Part shown: in pieces, positions 28,900-38,133 of the stretch
Layout: each line of letters starts with the position of its first letter
Numbering within the stretch: the first letter of the stretch is position 1
Virus record (IMG/VR): IMGVR_UViG_3300021963_000290
Span: 1-38,935 of that record
DNA: 38,935 bases
From: a virus
Strand: one strand, 5' to 3'
The notes under the pieces: generated by a model
What the model was told of the DNA's origin: nothing
Seen by the model: the letters and a program-made list of their open reading frames with translations, nothing else
Databases searched by the model: none
Made by a program: the position numbers and the translations under genes

Positions 28900-29524
28900 A
28901 AATACCGCCGCCTGTGGCTAGTGTATTAACTGTACGTCCTACGACTGTACCTATACCTGTTCCTTGCGGACTTTGAATACAATTATCCATTTGTATAGTT
29001 AGGTCGATTTGTGCAGGTCCTTGTTCACTGTATGCTACATTCTGGTAGTTTGCAGTTGTAACATAGCAACCATAGCACTCCCATGTTTCTAGAACTGTGG
29101 CTACGTTTGCACCGTTGCCGCCATCTAACATTTCAATACGCATGGTGAATTTGTAGTCTACACCGCTAGCAGCTGAACTTTGTTCAAAAAAGTCAAACTG
29201 TTTCTGCATTTGTTCGCCTACTAGTTTTGTAACTGCACCAGTTACATCATCACGTAAGCTAACGTTTAGCGGTTGCCATGTATGTTTGCCAGCATAGTTA
29301 ATTTTACTGTTGTAAATTTCAATAGTCTGATTAGCAAACTGCACATTAGGTCGAGCTGCTGAAATAACTTGTTTTGTTAGTTCAGTAGTTGGTGTTGATA
29401 CACCAAAGTTTTCAAACATCACTCTAAAGCGATATTTTAGCTTTGGCATCAGCATGCCTTGAGCTGAAGCTGATTGATCGCTAGCTAAGGGTACTGTAAA
29501 TTTTGAAAGGGTTGCGACTGCCAT
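28898..29524 (-). CDS. 19: tail tube protein gp19
   Basis: The major tail tube subunit, 208 residues (T4 163). A LKYRFRVMFENFG strand start, a KINYAGKHTWQPLNVSLRDD segment and an ETWECYGCYVTTANYQ stretch fit gp19 of marine T4-like phages. It polymerises into the inner tube below the sheath. The SD TTAGGAG is 7 nt before the ATG; the gene lies 13 bp below gp18 and is followed by a terminator, so sheath and tube are one late operon. Confidence 0.92.
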   Translation of the reverse strand: MAVATLSKFTVPLASDQSASAQGMLMPKLKYRFRVMFENFGVSTPTTELTKQVISAARPNVQFANQTIEIYNSKINYAGKHTWQPLNVSLRDDVTGAVTKLVGEQMQKQFDFFEQSSAASGVDYKFTMRIEMLDGGNGANVATVLETWECYGCYVTTANYQNVAYSEQGPAQIDLTIQMDNCIQSPQGTGIGTVVGRTVNTLATGGGI

Positions 29525-29537
29525 TTGTATCTCCTAA

Positions 29538-32500
29538 TTATTTGCTGCCAAGGCCTTTGATTTCACCAGTGTTCTTTAAACGCAATGGAATATAGATAAA
29601 TTCAACTGATTTTACTGGTTCAATGGCAATGTCAAGATATAATTCATTACGATCAATTCTTGACGGTGTATTGTTGCTGGTATCACATACAACTAAGAAG
29701 TCATAGATTGCACGTTGACCAACTAATTCTAACATTAGACTTTCAGCAGCTTGTTTGATCTCGTCGCGTGTTATCTTATCGTTAGGTTCAAATATATAAG
29801 GTTTAGCTAGTATATTCAATTGACGGCGTAGATAAACAACTAGTCGAGCTACGTTGATACGATCTAGACTACTTGCATTTTTTGCACGAGTTAATTGACC
29901 GTAGTTTACAAGTCCTGTACCGGTTATAAATGTTATTGGATTTACTTTACATGTTTTTTGTAGAGTATCTCGTTGTCCAGTATTCAATGCTACTGATTGG
30001 AATTCGCCTGACACATAATCAATGTATCCAACTGAGGTAGCATTTGTAATACCGCCACGACGTGTGCCCGCTGGTGCAAACCAAGGATAGCTGACATTAT
30101 CGCTCAGTGCGATTGTACGTAACATCATATGACTTGGTGGAACAACAATGTTTCTACCAGCGTTATCGCTAGTGAATCCCCATGGATAAAAAACTCCTAG
30201 GTATTCATCGCTGGTCACTAGTCCGTATACATCGTCTTCGACACTGTTATATACGTTAGTTCCCCAGTTAGATAAACTTGTTGCATCAGCAGGTAGACGG
30301 CTCGGAGAATCGCCTACAACAAATGCAGTAAGCCCTCTGTCGAAGTTTAAATTAACCATAGGTCCGATTAGTTCTTCGTATCCTGGGCAAGCTATTAGAT
30401 TAAACACGCGACTTTCTTCATCTCTAATTTCTTGATTACTGTTAACCAACCCTCTAAGAGCCTGCAGAGCAACTTCACGTTGTGCATGACGACCAAAACG
30501 TCCTGATCCGTTGGCAAAGTTACCGCTGATTGAAACCCAACGATTTGGATAGTATTCAACAGTTGAAGCATCATCTTGACGCTTGTTTACTGCACCAAAA
30601 GAAGTATCTATATGGTTCACTTTATATTGTTTTACGTTCCAACCTGAACGTCTAGTATTCCAGAGTAACATGCCTCTTGGATATAGTGCTGGATCGGGTG
30701 CGTCTGGATCTAGATAATCATAGGTTAATAGTGTTTCTATGCTATCTGGTTCTGTATCATCGCCTGCACCACTCCATCGAGCATCTGCAAATATGATACC
30801 AGATTCTGTTGTGTTATCAGTAGTGTCTATCGGATCCCATTTATATGCAGCCTGATTCCATCTATACATTTTAGGGAACAATTCTGGTATGCTAGGATCA
30901 ATCCAAATATCACCACCACTAAGGTCTGTTATGCCATCGCTTTGTTTTCTAGGCATAGTTGCTGAAATAATTGGTCCTTTAGGATCAGATGATCCAACAA
31001 AAGGTGATGGTATTGCAGAAAGTCCGCTTAAACCATTATATTGATATCCTACCCATGTTTCGCCATTGTGTACTAATATGTCTACCTCATCATAGACAGA
31101 GTCATACCATAATGTGCCATCTGCAGGTGGTGTTGTAGGAGCTGTAGAACTATAAACAGCACCTGTCAAAGGTTTCCACAGTGATGCTAAGAAGTGATTA
31201 GGATGATCTACATCGTCTTGAATCCACGGTGGAGCTTCATAAAAGTTAGTATCTCCAGCAAATAATAAAGCTACATCTCTGTCTATATTATCATCAACAA
31301 GGGTGAAGTCACCGCCTAAAGTATGCTTGATAATTACCTTATTAGCACTTGTAACTTCTGCAACAATATTGTTGAAATTAAAACCGTCATCGTCTACTGC
31401 GGCTACAATAGCTGATACTAATGCCTCAGCATCGGCTTGAGCTTTTGATGTAGCGCCTTCTGGTAAGTTATTAGGATCGGCTCCTACAAACACCACAGTA
31501 ATTGGATCGCGTAGTGTATCTTGACCAGCTGCAGACTCACGAATGCTGAATATATACTCTTCACCATTTATAAACGTAGTATCTGTAATAGCACTTGATG
31601 TAATTTTTGTTGCACCTACTGCACTGCGTCTAAAAATTTTAAAACTAGCTATTGGTGGATCTACTTCGCCGTCATTGGTTTTTACATAAAGAGCATTGAG
31701 TGGAATTTTAGCTCCGCCGCCTACTTTATCTAATCCATAAAGAGCCTCGTGACCGCTGGCGTACAATGGTGCTAGTTGGGTTACCCATGATTGAGTAGCT
31801 GAACTATATCTTCTTACAATCCACTTGGCGCCACTGTTATATTCTGTTGTTTTGATCCATACACTGCCGTTAGGACGTGGATCGTTATTTTCAAATTTCC
31901 AATTTGGTACTTGAGTATGTTTACTAATTTGCAAAGCAGGAGGAGGTGAAGATTCACCTGGAATTGCACCCAGGGCCTCAAAATCTACCAAGTCCAGCTG
32001 ATCAATACCGTCTCCATCTACCATCACTGAAGCAAAGTCAGAATAGATAAAGATTCTTCCTATTCTTGCTGTAGCAAAAATACCTTCTGGTGTATTTGCA
32101 TTAATAGCATCTGCTATATCCTGTAGAGTAGGACTTCCTGGGGTTGCTGCTTCGATTGTTATTAGATTACCATTCAAATTAAATTGTGATAGATCTACTA
32201 TGCCTGCAAGATTAACTTGATAACTTACTGTATGCCAGCTTGAAATCCAATCTGTGCTGCCTAACTCTACCCATTGAGAAGGTCTAATTTCTCCAATGGC
32301 GCCTGCCTTGTACCAAAATCTCACAGTGCTTGTAGTAGCTACAACTGCATAGTCTCCCACAGTTCCTACACTAGGTCTTGGTTGACCGCCATTTAAAATT
32401 TTTGCTGTATCTGTTATAACTAACGGTACTTTATTACTAAATTTTTGTCCGCCTACAACACTGGGATGTTCAGCACTCCATTGGAAAATACCATATAATG

Positions 32501-32927
32501 AAGAGCCTGTATCAACCCATACAGTTCCGTCTACAGGTTCACCTGTAGGTGCTGCATCTTTTGCTGCTAGTTGAGTTAGGTCTAAATCAGCACGAACAAC
32601 ATACGCTCTATTGCTAACTCCAAGATATGAGTAAGCTGCCTGTAGACCATATTCGTTTTGTTCTGAACCGTGTACAGGATTGTTATTGCTGTCTGTGATA
32701 AACTTGGGTATTCCAAATGTATCTGATAAATCTTTTTGACTGGTTAAAAGATATACTTTACCAGCGTTTGCTTTGAGTGTTCCTGGTGCTACACCTGTGC
32801 CTGCACCGTTTTGTTTGTCCTGCGCAGATGCTACGATAATTAGTGGGGTTGTACCGGGAGCAGCTGGTGTATAAAAACTTTCATCTATAACTGTAACTGC
32901 TACGCCTGGTGAATCAAGCTGGGCCAT
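29538..32927 (-). CDS. 18: tail sheath protein gp18, enlarged
   Basis: The contractile sheath subunit. The N-terminus (MAQLDSPGVAVTVIDESF) and the C-terminal 330 residues, from the GRHAQREVALQALRG segment through SLDRINVARLVVYLRRQL to IEPVKSVEFIYIPLRLKN, are typical for the sheath core. T4 gp18 has 659 residues; this one has 1129. The extra mass is an internal insertion of about 130-770 containing at least five short beta modules with a G-x-(L/V)-W-x-D...W pattern (near residues 133-150, 352-382, 603-630, 671-698, 751-770). These would project outward on the sheath surface. Start fixed by AAGGAG 8 nt upstream of the ATG. Confidence 0.95.
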   Translation of the reverse strand: MAQLDSPGVAVTVIDESFYTPAAPGTTPLIIVASAQDKQNGAGTGVAPGTLKANAGKVYLLTSQKDLSDTFGIPKFITDSNNNPVHGSEQNEYGLQAAYSYLGVSNRAYVVRADLDLTQLAAKDAAPTGEPVDGTVWVDTGSSLYGIFQWSAEHPSVVGGQKFSNKVPLVITDTAKILNGGQPRPSVGTVGDYAVVATTSTVRFWYKAGAIGEIRPSQWVELGSTDWISSWHTVSYQVNLAGIVDLSQFNLNGNLITIEAATPGSPTLQDIADAINANTPEGIFATARIGRIFIYSDFASVMVDGDGIDQLDLVDFEALGAIPGESSPPPALQISKHTQVPNWKFENNDPRPNGSVWIKTTEYNSGAKWIVRRYSSATQSWVTQLAPLYASGHEALYGLDKVGGGAKIPLNALYVKTNDGEVDPPIASFKIFRRSAVGATKITSSAITDTTFINGEEYIFSIRESAAGQDTLRDPITVVFVGADPNNLPEGATSKAQADAEALVSAIVAAVDDDGFNFNNIVAEVTSANKVIIKHTLGGDFTLVDDNIDRDVALLFAGDTNFYEAPPWIQDDVDHPNHFLASLWKPLTGAVYSSTAPTTPPADGTLWYDSVYDEVDILVHNGETWVGYQYNGLSGLSAIPSPFVGSSDPKGPIISATMPRKQSDGITDLSGGDIWIDPSIPELFPKMYRWNQAAYKWDPIDTTDNTTESGIIFADARWSGAGDDTEPDSIETLLTYDYLDPDAPDPALYPRGMLLWNTRRSGWNVKQYKVNHIDTSFGAVNKRQDDASTVEYYPNRWVSISGNFANGSGRFGRHAQREVALQALRGLVNSNQEIRDEESRVFNLIACPGYEELIGPMVNLNFDRGLTAFVVGDSPSRLPADATSLSNWGTNVYNSVEDDVYGLVTSDEYLGVFYPWGFTSDNAGRNIVVPPSHMMLRTIALSDNVSYPWFAPAGTRRGGITNATSVGYIDYVSGEFQSVALNTGQRDTLQKTCKVNPITFITGTGLVNYGQLTRAKNASSLDRINVARLVVYLRRQLNILAKPYIFEPNDKITRDEIKQAAESLMLELVGQRAIYDFLVVCDTSNNTPSRIDRNELYLDIAIEPVKSVEFIYIPLRLKNTGEIKGLGSK

Positions 32928-32958
32928 TTGTCAATCTCCTTGAATCCTTGTTCTATTG

Positions 32959-32966
32959 TATTTAGT
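32959..32966 (-). promoter_or_regulatory. late promoter box for gp18
   Basis: Complement reads ACTAAATA, a box variant described for marine T4-like phages. A 31-nt leader with AAGGAGATT leads to the ATG at 32927. Confidence 0.7.
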
Positions 32967-32987
32967 GGAATTGGTTAAAATACCAAG

Positions 32988-32995
32988 GTTAAATA
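32988..32995 (+). promoter_or_regulatory. possible late box for the HNH gene
   Basis: GTTAAATA on the plus strand, 30 nt before the ATG at 33026. It diverges from the gp18 box 21 bp away. Confidence 0.5.
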
Positions 32996-33025
32996 CATAT
33001 AGAAAAGGGCAAGAAAAGGGCAGGT

Positions 33026-33361
33026 ATGAGAAGTCTATGCAAAGAATGTGGCCAAAGACCAGTGGCTATTAATTATTATAAAGGGAAAAAACCCTACTAC
33101 AGATCAAAGTGTGATCATTGTGCTAGAGGTCTTGAGGTAGGATTACCTAAATGGTATATCAGCGGCTACCGACAAAAAGATACTTGCGAAAAGTGTGGAT
33201 TTAAGTCAAAGTATAAAGAACAATTTAATGTTTTTCACATCGACGGCAATCTAGACAACTGTCGGCCTAGCAATCTTAAGACGGTGTGCGCCAATTGCCA
33301 GCGAGTGCTTCATAAAGAGGGGATTCGTTGGCGACAGGGAGATTTGGTGCCAGATCTCTAA
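33026..33361 (+). CDS. HNH endonuclease-like protein, 111 aa
   Basis: A small HNH protein. Four CxxC pairs (C5/C8, C29/C32, C54/C57, C88/C91) frame zinc sites, and the core F-x-V-F-H71-I-D73-G-N75-L-D-N78 with S-N-L-K-T-V-C-A-N-C matches HNH nucleases with a treble-clef fold. I recall a close relative near the sheath gene of cyanophages. It could be a packaging-associated nuclease, a homing enzyme, or a DNA-junction resolvase; nothing shows an intron nearby. Its 3' end overlaps the kinase gene on the other strand by 86 bp. Confidence 0.82.
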   Translation: MRSLCKECGQRPVAINYYKGKKPYYRSKCDHCARGLEVGLPKWYISGYRQKDTCEKCGFKSKYKEQFNVFHIDGNLDNCRPSNLKTVCANCQRVLHKEGIRWRQGDLVPDL

Positions 33362-33974
33362 TCTGTACATACAGGTCGTCTAGCGAACCGTTATTATCTA
33401 GCACAGTGTCAAATTGTGTGCCTACCCAGCTGGTTTCGCTGGCATGGATTCCTAATTTTTCTAGACGACTTTTGCTAATACTCCATGAAGCATTGCCATT
33501 AGGTCCAGCGTTAACACTTACAGCAGCATCATACCATTCGGGCTCAGGACCACGAACAACACGCACTACAATACCGCCTGCATTTTTTATGCTTTTAATT
33601 TCATTAGGAAAACGACAGTCACTGATAACGATATCATCAGTACTGGTACGCAGTTTATTTTCTAATGCAGCAATCCATATATCGTCATGGAATCCTTTGC
33701 GGCAGACTTCTGTGCCCCATAATTGTAGCATTAAACGGGGAGTAAGATTAGGCATATTCAAACGTTCTGCCCACCAAGGATCTACTTGTTCACGCCACTC
33801 ACGTGCTTGTTTAGTGCGCCCTTCTAGTAGAGTTCTATCCCATCCAAAAACTTGTGCAACTGCGTCTTTGAGAGTGTTAGCAAAACTCTCACGTCTAAAT
33901 CCATGGAAATTTGTTAGATAGTCTGCTACTGTATCTTTACCCGAGCCAATGAAACCACATACACCTATGATCAT
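33276..33974 (-). CDS. 1: deoxynucleoside monophosphate kinase, gp1-like
   Basis: A P-loop nucleotide kinase of 232 residues (T4 gp1 241). The P-loop GFIGSGKDT is at 7-15. Downstream are FANTLKDAVAQVFGWDR, RLMLQLWGTEVCRKGF and VISDCRFPNE, typical of phage dNMP kinases (an SDCRFPNE acidic motif). It converts dTMP, dGMP and modified dCMP to the diphosphates. An early sigma70 promoter (TTGACC, 17 bp, TATACT) lies upstream with AGAGG as SD. It runs head-on into the late HNH gene. Confidence 0.92.
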   Translation of the reverse strand: MIIGVCGFIGSGKDTVADYLTNFHGFRRESFANTLKDAVAQVFGWDRTLLEGRTKQAREWREQVDPWWAERLNMPNLTPRLMLQLWGTEVCRKGFHDDIWIAALENKLRTSTDDIVISDCRFPNEIKSIKNAGGIVVRVVRGPEPEWYDAAVSVNAGPNGNASWSISKSRLEKLGIHASETSWVGTQFDTVLDNNGSLDDLYVQIRDLAPNLPVANESPLYEALAGNWRTPS

Positions 33975-33993
33975 AAAACACCTCTGATAGTGT

Positions 33994-34022
33994 AGTATAT
34001 AACAAAAAGATTACGAGGTCAA
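33994..34022 (-). promoter_or_regulatory. sigma70 promoter of the dNMP kinase
   Basis: Complement: TTGACC (34017-34022), 17-bp spacer, TATACT (33994-33999). The -10 is 19 nt before the ATG, leaving a leader of about 12 nt with AGAGG. Confidence 0.85.
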
Positions 34023-34030
34023 TATTTTCT

Positions 34031-34801
34031 TTAGCCAATTACAAAAGTGTATGTTCCACTGTGTCCAGGGATATACATTTCGAGTTCTTTGTCTAGTGCG
34101 GCTATTTCTTCTTTGCTAGCTGCTTTAAGGTCTGTACCATTAAGACCACCGGCGCCACCTGGTCCAGCGATTTGACCAAACTTACCCCTAGCTTCTCCTA
34201 GTATGCCTTTACAGATAGCCAAAGTGTAGTCTTTGACCCACTGTCCTGCATATAGATCTCCTATAATTACCCAATCTGGCTTGTAATTTTGGCCACGAAT
34301 CATGATCATTTCGCCTTCTGCGAACGGGCGTTGTAGGATGCGTAGAGTATGGCTGTGCTGTATCCATTGGAATTCTATGTAAGCACCGAACATACGCCCT
34401 ACCATTTCTTGGTACTGTGCAAACATATCGTAGGTAGCTATGCCGCCCAGCATGGTGCTGTTTAACAAATAGGTGTTTGTATAGGCCAAGTTAAATGGTT
34501 CAAATAGTGTGCCACCGTTTCCACCACCACTGCGACTACCGATAGTTCTGCGATATAGACTCTGTACGTTGATAATTTCGTCAGGTAATCTGTATTCGTT
34601 TTGGTCTTTTATTAGCTCTAAAAAATAATAGGCTTCTTCTACACTGGCACTGCTACGTTGGCGAAATCTTGATAGGCTACGTTTTAGTGCTGTTTCATAG
34701 TGAATAGGGTCAAGTTCAACTTCAACCATGCCATCGCCCAGCATGGTTTTCACATAATCATATACTTCTTGCACTGCTTTGTTTGCTGTAGGCGTATCCA
34801 T
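34031..34801 (-). CDS. 13: neck protein, gp13-like
   Basis: A 256-residue late protein (T4 gp13 309) with MDTPTANKAV, a YDYVKTMLGDGMVEVELDP start and a long LSRFRQRSSASVEE helix, plus WIQHSHTLRILQRPF and a Gly-rich stretch near the C-terminus. This matches what I recall as the neck/head-closure protein gp13 of marine relatives. I chose the ATG at 34801: AGAGGAA is 6-7 nt upstream, and the in-frame ATG at 34870 lies before the late box and overlaps the divergent gp14 start. The number 13 versus another neck gene is less certain. Confidence 0.75.
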   Translation of the reverse strand: MDTPTANKAVQEVYDYVKTMLGDGMVEVELDPIHYETALKRSLSRFRQRSSASVEEAYYFLELIKDQNEYRLPDEIINVQSLYRRTIGSRSGGGNGGTLFEPFNLAYTNTYLLNSTMLGGIATYDMFAQYQEMVGRMFGAYIEFQWIQHSHTLRILQRPFAEGEMIMIRGQNYKPDWVIIGDLYAGQWVKDYTLAICKGILGEARGKFGQIAGPGGAGGLNGTDLKAASKEEIAALDKELEMYIPGHSGTYTFVIG

Positions 34802-34824
34802 TGAAATTCCTCTCTTACAATAGT

Positions 34825-34832
34825 TATTTACC
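34825..34832 (-). promoter_or_regulatory. late promoter box GGTAAATA, abutting its divergent partner
   Basis: Complement reads GGTAAATA; 23 nt to the gp13-like ATG at 34801, with an SD. It touches the opposite-strand box at 34833-34840 with no base between. Confidence 0.65.
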
Positions 34833-34840
34833 GATAAATA
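34833..34840 (+). promoter_or_regulatory. late promoter box GATAAATA for gp14
   Basis: The commonest late box of this phage. It ends 7 nt before the gp14 ATG at 34848, giving a leader of only about 2 nt at most. Confidence 0.75.
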
Positions 34841-34847
34841 TACTACT

Positions 34848-36239
34848 ATGCCACGCTTAAGCCTATTCAAACCCGAAAAGGGTAATGACTACAAGTTCAT
34901 CGACCGACAAATTTCTGAAATGTTTCAAATTGGCGGCACTGAACTGTATCTGCACAAATACCTGGGCGTTAACACAGATGAAGCTAATGCTACAGCAGCA
35001 GAACCTCACTATGATGTGTTATCGCCCTCAAACATACAAGATCTACTGTTTTTAGAGAATAGAGATCGTAAATACGAGCCAGAAATTTATAGGCTGCGAG
35101 GTATTTACAATGTACAAAATATTGATTTTAATCTAAGTCAATTTGGCTTGTTCATAGATAATGATACTATCTATCTAACTGTGCATATCAACGACTGGAT
35201 AAAATTAGTGGGTCGTAAGCCTATAAGTGGAGATGTACTAGAATTTCCGCATCTAAGAGATGAATTTGCACTTAATGATTATTCTGTTGGTTTGCCTAGA
35301 TATTATGTAATAGAGGATGTAGGCCGTGCCAGCGAAGGTTTTAGCATGACATGGTGGCCGCACTTATACAGATTAAAACTTAAAAAGATTGTTGATGCAC
35401 AACAGTTTGCTGACATACTTAATCAGAAAGCCACTAATGCAGATGGTACAGAAAGTGATACTACTCTGCGTGATCTTCTTAGTACACGAAATAAAGAATA
35501 TCAAATTAATGATGCTATGATTGCACAGGCGGAGGCCGATGCACCGCTCAGTGGTTATGAAACAAGACAATACTATACATTAGCTGCTGATGAACAGGGT
35601 AATTCGATACTTAAAACTACAGACGATACTGATCTTGATGCTAGTGACACCACAGATGATGCCAGTGAAGTAGCAGGTCATGCACTGCGTAAGGGATATA
35701 CTGGCTACCTAGTCAGTGATGGTAATCCGCCCAACGGTCAAAAAAGTCTGCTAAATCCTTTTGGCCATGGTATACAATTTCCAGCAGGCGCAACCAAGGA
35801 CGACTTCTTCCTACGCACTGATTTTATGCCTAACAGACTGTTCCGCTTCAACGGCACTACTTGGGTCAAAGTAGAGGATAATCTGCGTATGACAATGACC
35901 AATAATGATCAACGTCAAACTCAGAAAACCAGTTTTATCAATAATACAAATATTACTGGTAAAAATCAAATTGGTCGAGACTATATTACCGCAGTTGGAG
36001 ATACTTCAACTATTCAAACTAACGTTGCCTATGCAGACGGCGTAATTGCCACAGCCTACATTAATGATACTAAGATTAATGCCACTGCATCGTCGGGCAC
36101 AGGCGGTAATACTCTAATTACTCTAAGCAAGACTGCGGCAGATGGAGATCAAATTCAGTGGAAATTGTTTGCCAGTTCAGTACCAGAACGTCAGGCACTT
36201 AGCAAAGCAATCAAATATAAACCAGAGGCAGACGTATAA
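34848..36239 (+). CDS. 14: neck protein gp14
   Basis: The N-terminal 200 residues (LSLFKPEKGNDYKFIDRQI, GGTELYLHKYLG, DPISGDVLEFPHLRDEF-type segment, YVIEDVGRASEGFS) fit gp14 neck proteins of marine T4-like phages. T4 gp14 has 256 residues; this has 463 because of a C-terminal extension that includes a disordered acidic patch (TTDDTDLDASDTTDD) and an FLRTDFMPNRLFRFNGTTWVK module like those in marine relatives. It joins the head to the tail. The ATG is 7 nt after the late box with no SD. TAATG overlap with gp15. Confidence 0.85.
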   Translation: MPRLSLFKPEKGNDYKFIDRQISEMFQIGGTELYLHKYLGVNTDEANATAAEPHYDVLSPSNIQDLLFLENRDRKYEPEIYRLRGIYNVQNIDFNLSQFGLFIDNDTIYLTVHINDWIKLVGRKPISGDVLEFPHLRDEFALNDYSVGLPRYYVIEDVGRASEGFSMTWWPHLYRLKLKKIVDAQQFADILNQKATNADGTESDTTLRDLLSTRNKEYQINDAMIAQAEADAPLSGYETRQYYTLAADEQGNSILKTTDDTDLDASDTTDDASEVAGHALRKGYTGYLVSDGNPPNGQKSLLNPFGHGIQFPAGATKDDFFLRTDFMPNRLFRFNGTTWVKVEDNLRMTMTNNDQRQTQKTSFINNTNITGKNQIGRDYITAVGDTSTIQTNVAYADGVIATAYINDTKINATASSGTGGNTLITLSKTAADGDQIQWKLFASSVPERQALSKAIKYKPEADV

Positions 36240-37699
36240 TGATGCATTTTTATGACGGACAAATCCGTCGATATATCCTACAAATCACAAGATTCTTCAG
36301 TAACTTTTATGTTAAGTATGGAGATGGTACGCTAGTACGTGTACCTGTGATGTATGGTGATAGTGATCGTCAAGTGGCAAACATTATCAAAGACAATTCA
36401 GAAAATAAAATCAATAGTGCGCCACGTATTGCTGTGAGTATCAGCGGACTTGCACTAGAACGTGATAGACTGGGCGACAGTACCTTTGTGGGCAAGCTAC
36501 ACATTAGAGAGCGTGACATTGTAGACGATGTTTATACAGGGGAACAGGGTGCTAACTACACAGTTGAGCGTATTATGCCTACCCCATATAAGTTATCAGT
36601 CAAAGTAGAAATATGGACGACTAGCACAGATCAAAAGTTACAGATAATGGAACAGATCTTAACCTTGTTCAACCCCAGTGTCGAAATACAAACTACTGAC
36701 AACTATATTGATTGGACCAGTTTAAGTGTACTAAATTTAGAAGAAATAGTTTTTAGTTCAAGGCAAATTCCCGTGGGAATAGACAGTCCCATTGACATAG
36801 CCAGTATTAACTTAACAACACCTATATGGTTAAGTCCTCCAGTTAAGGTACGTCAGTTGGGTATTATTACAAAAATTATTACCAGTGTACTAGACGGTGG
36901 AATTAATGATCCTGAAACTTATATTGAAGGACTGGGTATTGATCCTGCTCTAACAGACTACGGTCCACCTGGAGGTAGTATATTGACCAGAGTACGAACT
37001 ACTATCAGTGGTTATGGTCTAATGGTCTACGCTGGTGCTGCAAGATTGTTAGGGCCACATGAACCAGTGGTCATTGATGATCCGTATGGTATTCCCAATA
37101 AAATAGGTCCTGGAATTAACTGGCGCACATTGATAGATCAATATCCTGGCAAGTATATTGCAGACTATAGCAGTATTAGACTGATACAAGAAAATGGTCA
37201 CGAGGTATTTGGTACTTTTGTTATCAATCCGCTGGATGAAACTTTAGTTTCTATTAACTGGGATAGTGACACATACCCCACTAACACCATGATCGATACT
37301 TATGGAGATTATACCAGTGTTAGATCTATCAGCCACGGAACATTTGATGCTATCATAAATCCTCAAACCAAAGGACCAAGAGGCCACGGATTAGCCACAC
37401 CTACAGAAGGTGTTCGTTATTTAATTATTGAGTCCATTGGATCAGCGGACAACGAAGACGGTCCTGATGCTTGGAAAAATGATGATGACAGTGATTTTGT
37501 TGCAGAAGAAAATGATATCATTGAATGGAGTGCCGGTGCCTGGCACATAATTTTTGCTGCTGCTGAACACTCAGAAACAGACGACCCGGTATATCAAACT
37601 AATATATACACTGGCATTCAGTACAAGTGGACTGGTGCTTCTTGGGTCAAGAGTTTCGAAGGTGAGTACAGAGAGGGCATGTGGATACTAGAATTATAA
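36239..37699 (+). CDS. 15: tail sheath completion/stabiliser gp15-like
   Basis: The N-terminal 210 residues agree with gp15: an FYDGQIRRYILQITRFFSNF start, YGDGTLVRVPVMYGD, later PTPYKLSVKVEIWTTS and LQIMEQILTLFNPSVEI, followed by INLTTPIWLSPPV. T4 gp15 is 272 residues; this protein is 486, the extra 210 residues forming C-terminal beta domains with a Q-Y-K-W-x-G-x-x-W-V end. It caps the sheath at the head end. Its start overlaps the gp14 stop, so it is in the same late operon. Confidence 0.85.
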   Translation: MMHFYDGQIRRYILQITRFFSNFYVKYGDGTLVRVPVMYGDSDRQVANIIKDNSENKINSAPRIAVSISGLALERDRLGDSTFVGKLHIRERDIVDDVYTGEQGANYTVERIMPTPYKLSVKVEIWTTSTDQKLQIMEQILTLFNPSVEIQTTDNYIDWTSLSVLNLEEIVFSSRQIPVGIDSPIDIASINLTTPIWLSPPVKVRQLGIITKIITSVLDGGINDPETYIEGLGIDPALTDYGPPGGSILTRVRTTISGYGLMVYAGAARLLGPHEPVVIDDPYGIPNKIGPGINWRTLIDQYPGKYIADYSSIRLIQENGHEVFGTFVINPLDETLVSINWDSDTYPTNTMIDTYGDYTSVRSISHGTFDAIINPQTKGPRGHGLATPTEGVRYLIIESIGSADNEDGPDAWKNDDDSDFVAEENDIIEWSAGAWHIIFAAAEHSETDDPVYQTNIYTGIQYKWTGASWVKSFEGEYREGMWILEL

Positions 37700-38130
37700 C
37701 TGATAAAATTATCTGTAGTGGCGCACTGTTCTATGCCAAATCAACAGGACGTTTTCTTCTAGTTCAGAAAGCCAAAGGCAAACATCAAGGCACATGGGGT
37801 CTAGTGGGCGGCACTACTCACGAAGATGAAAATCCATGGCAGGGACTACAACGAGAAGTAGTTGAAGAAATTGGATTTAGTCCACAAGTATTAAAAACAA
37901 TCCCACTTGAAACTTTTGTCAGCAATGATCAAGTGTTTAATTTTCACACATACCTTTGTGTTATCGATCAAGAGTTTGTACCACAACTAAGTGATGAACA
38001 CATAGGATGGTCGTGGACCACTGTTGATCATGCGCCTCGTCCTCTACATCAAGGACTGCGTAACAGTTTTAGTAATCGTATTATTAGAACAAAATTACAA
38101 ACAATATTTGATCTAATTGATTTAATTTAA
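37681..38130 (+). CDS. NUDIX hydrolase, 149 aa
   Basis: The NUDIX box is intact: G44-x5-E50-x7-R58-E59-V-V-E62-E63-I-G65-F, matching GX5EX7REUXEEXGU. Flanking strands (GALFYAKSTGRFLLVQKAKG, then LVGG) complete the fold. The enzyme would hydrolyse a nucleoside diphosphate linked to another group, such as NADH, ADP-ribose, or a damaged dNTP; the substrate cannot be read from sequence. It starts with GTG at 37681, overlapping gp15 by 19 bp, with AGAGAGGG upstream, so it is translated with the late neck genes. Confidence 0.88.
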   Translation: MDTRIITDKIICSGALFYAKSTGRFLLVQKAKGKHQGTWGLVGGTTHEDENPWQGLQREVVEEIGFSPQVLKTIPLETFVSNDQVFNFHTYLCVIDQEFVPQLSDEHIGWSWTTVDHAPRPLHQGLRNSFSNRIIRTKLQTIFDLIDLI

Positions 38131-38133
38131 CTA

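Noticed and set aside
34802-34870. Upstream start for the gp13-like protein at 34870
   Set aside because: It precedes the late box and overlaps the divergent gp14 start; the ATG at 34801 has an SD.
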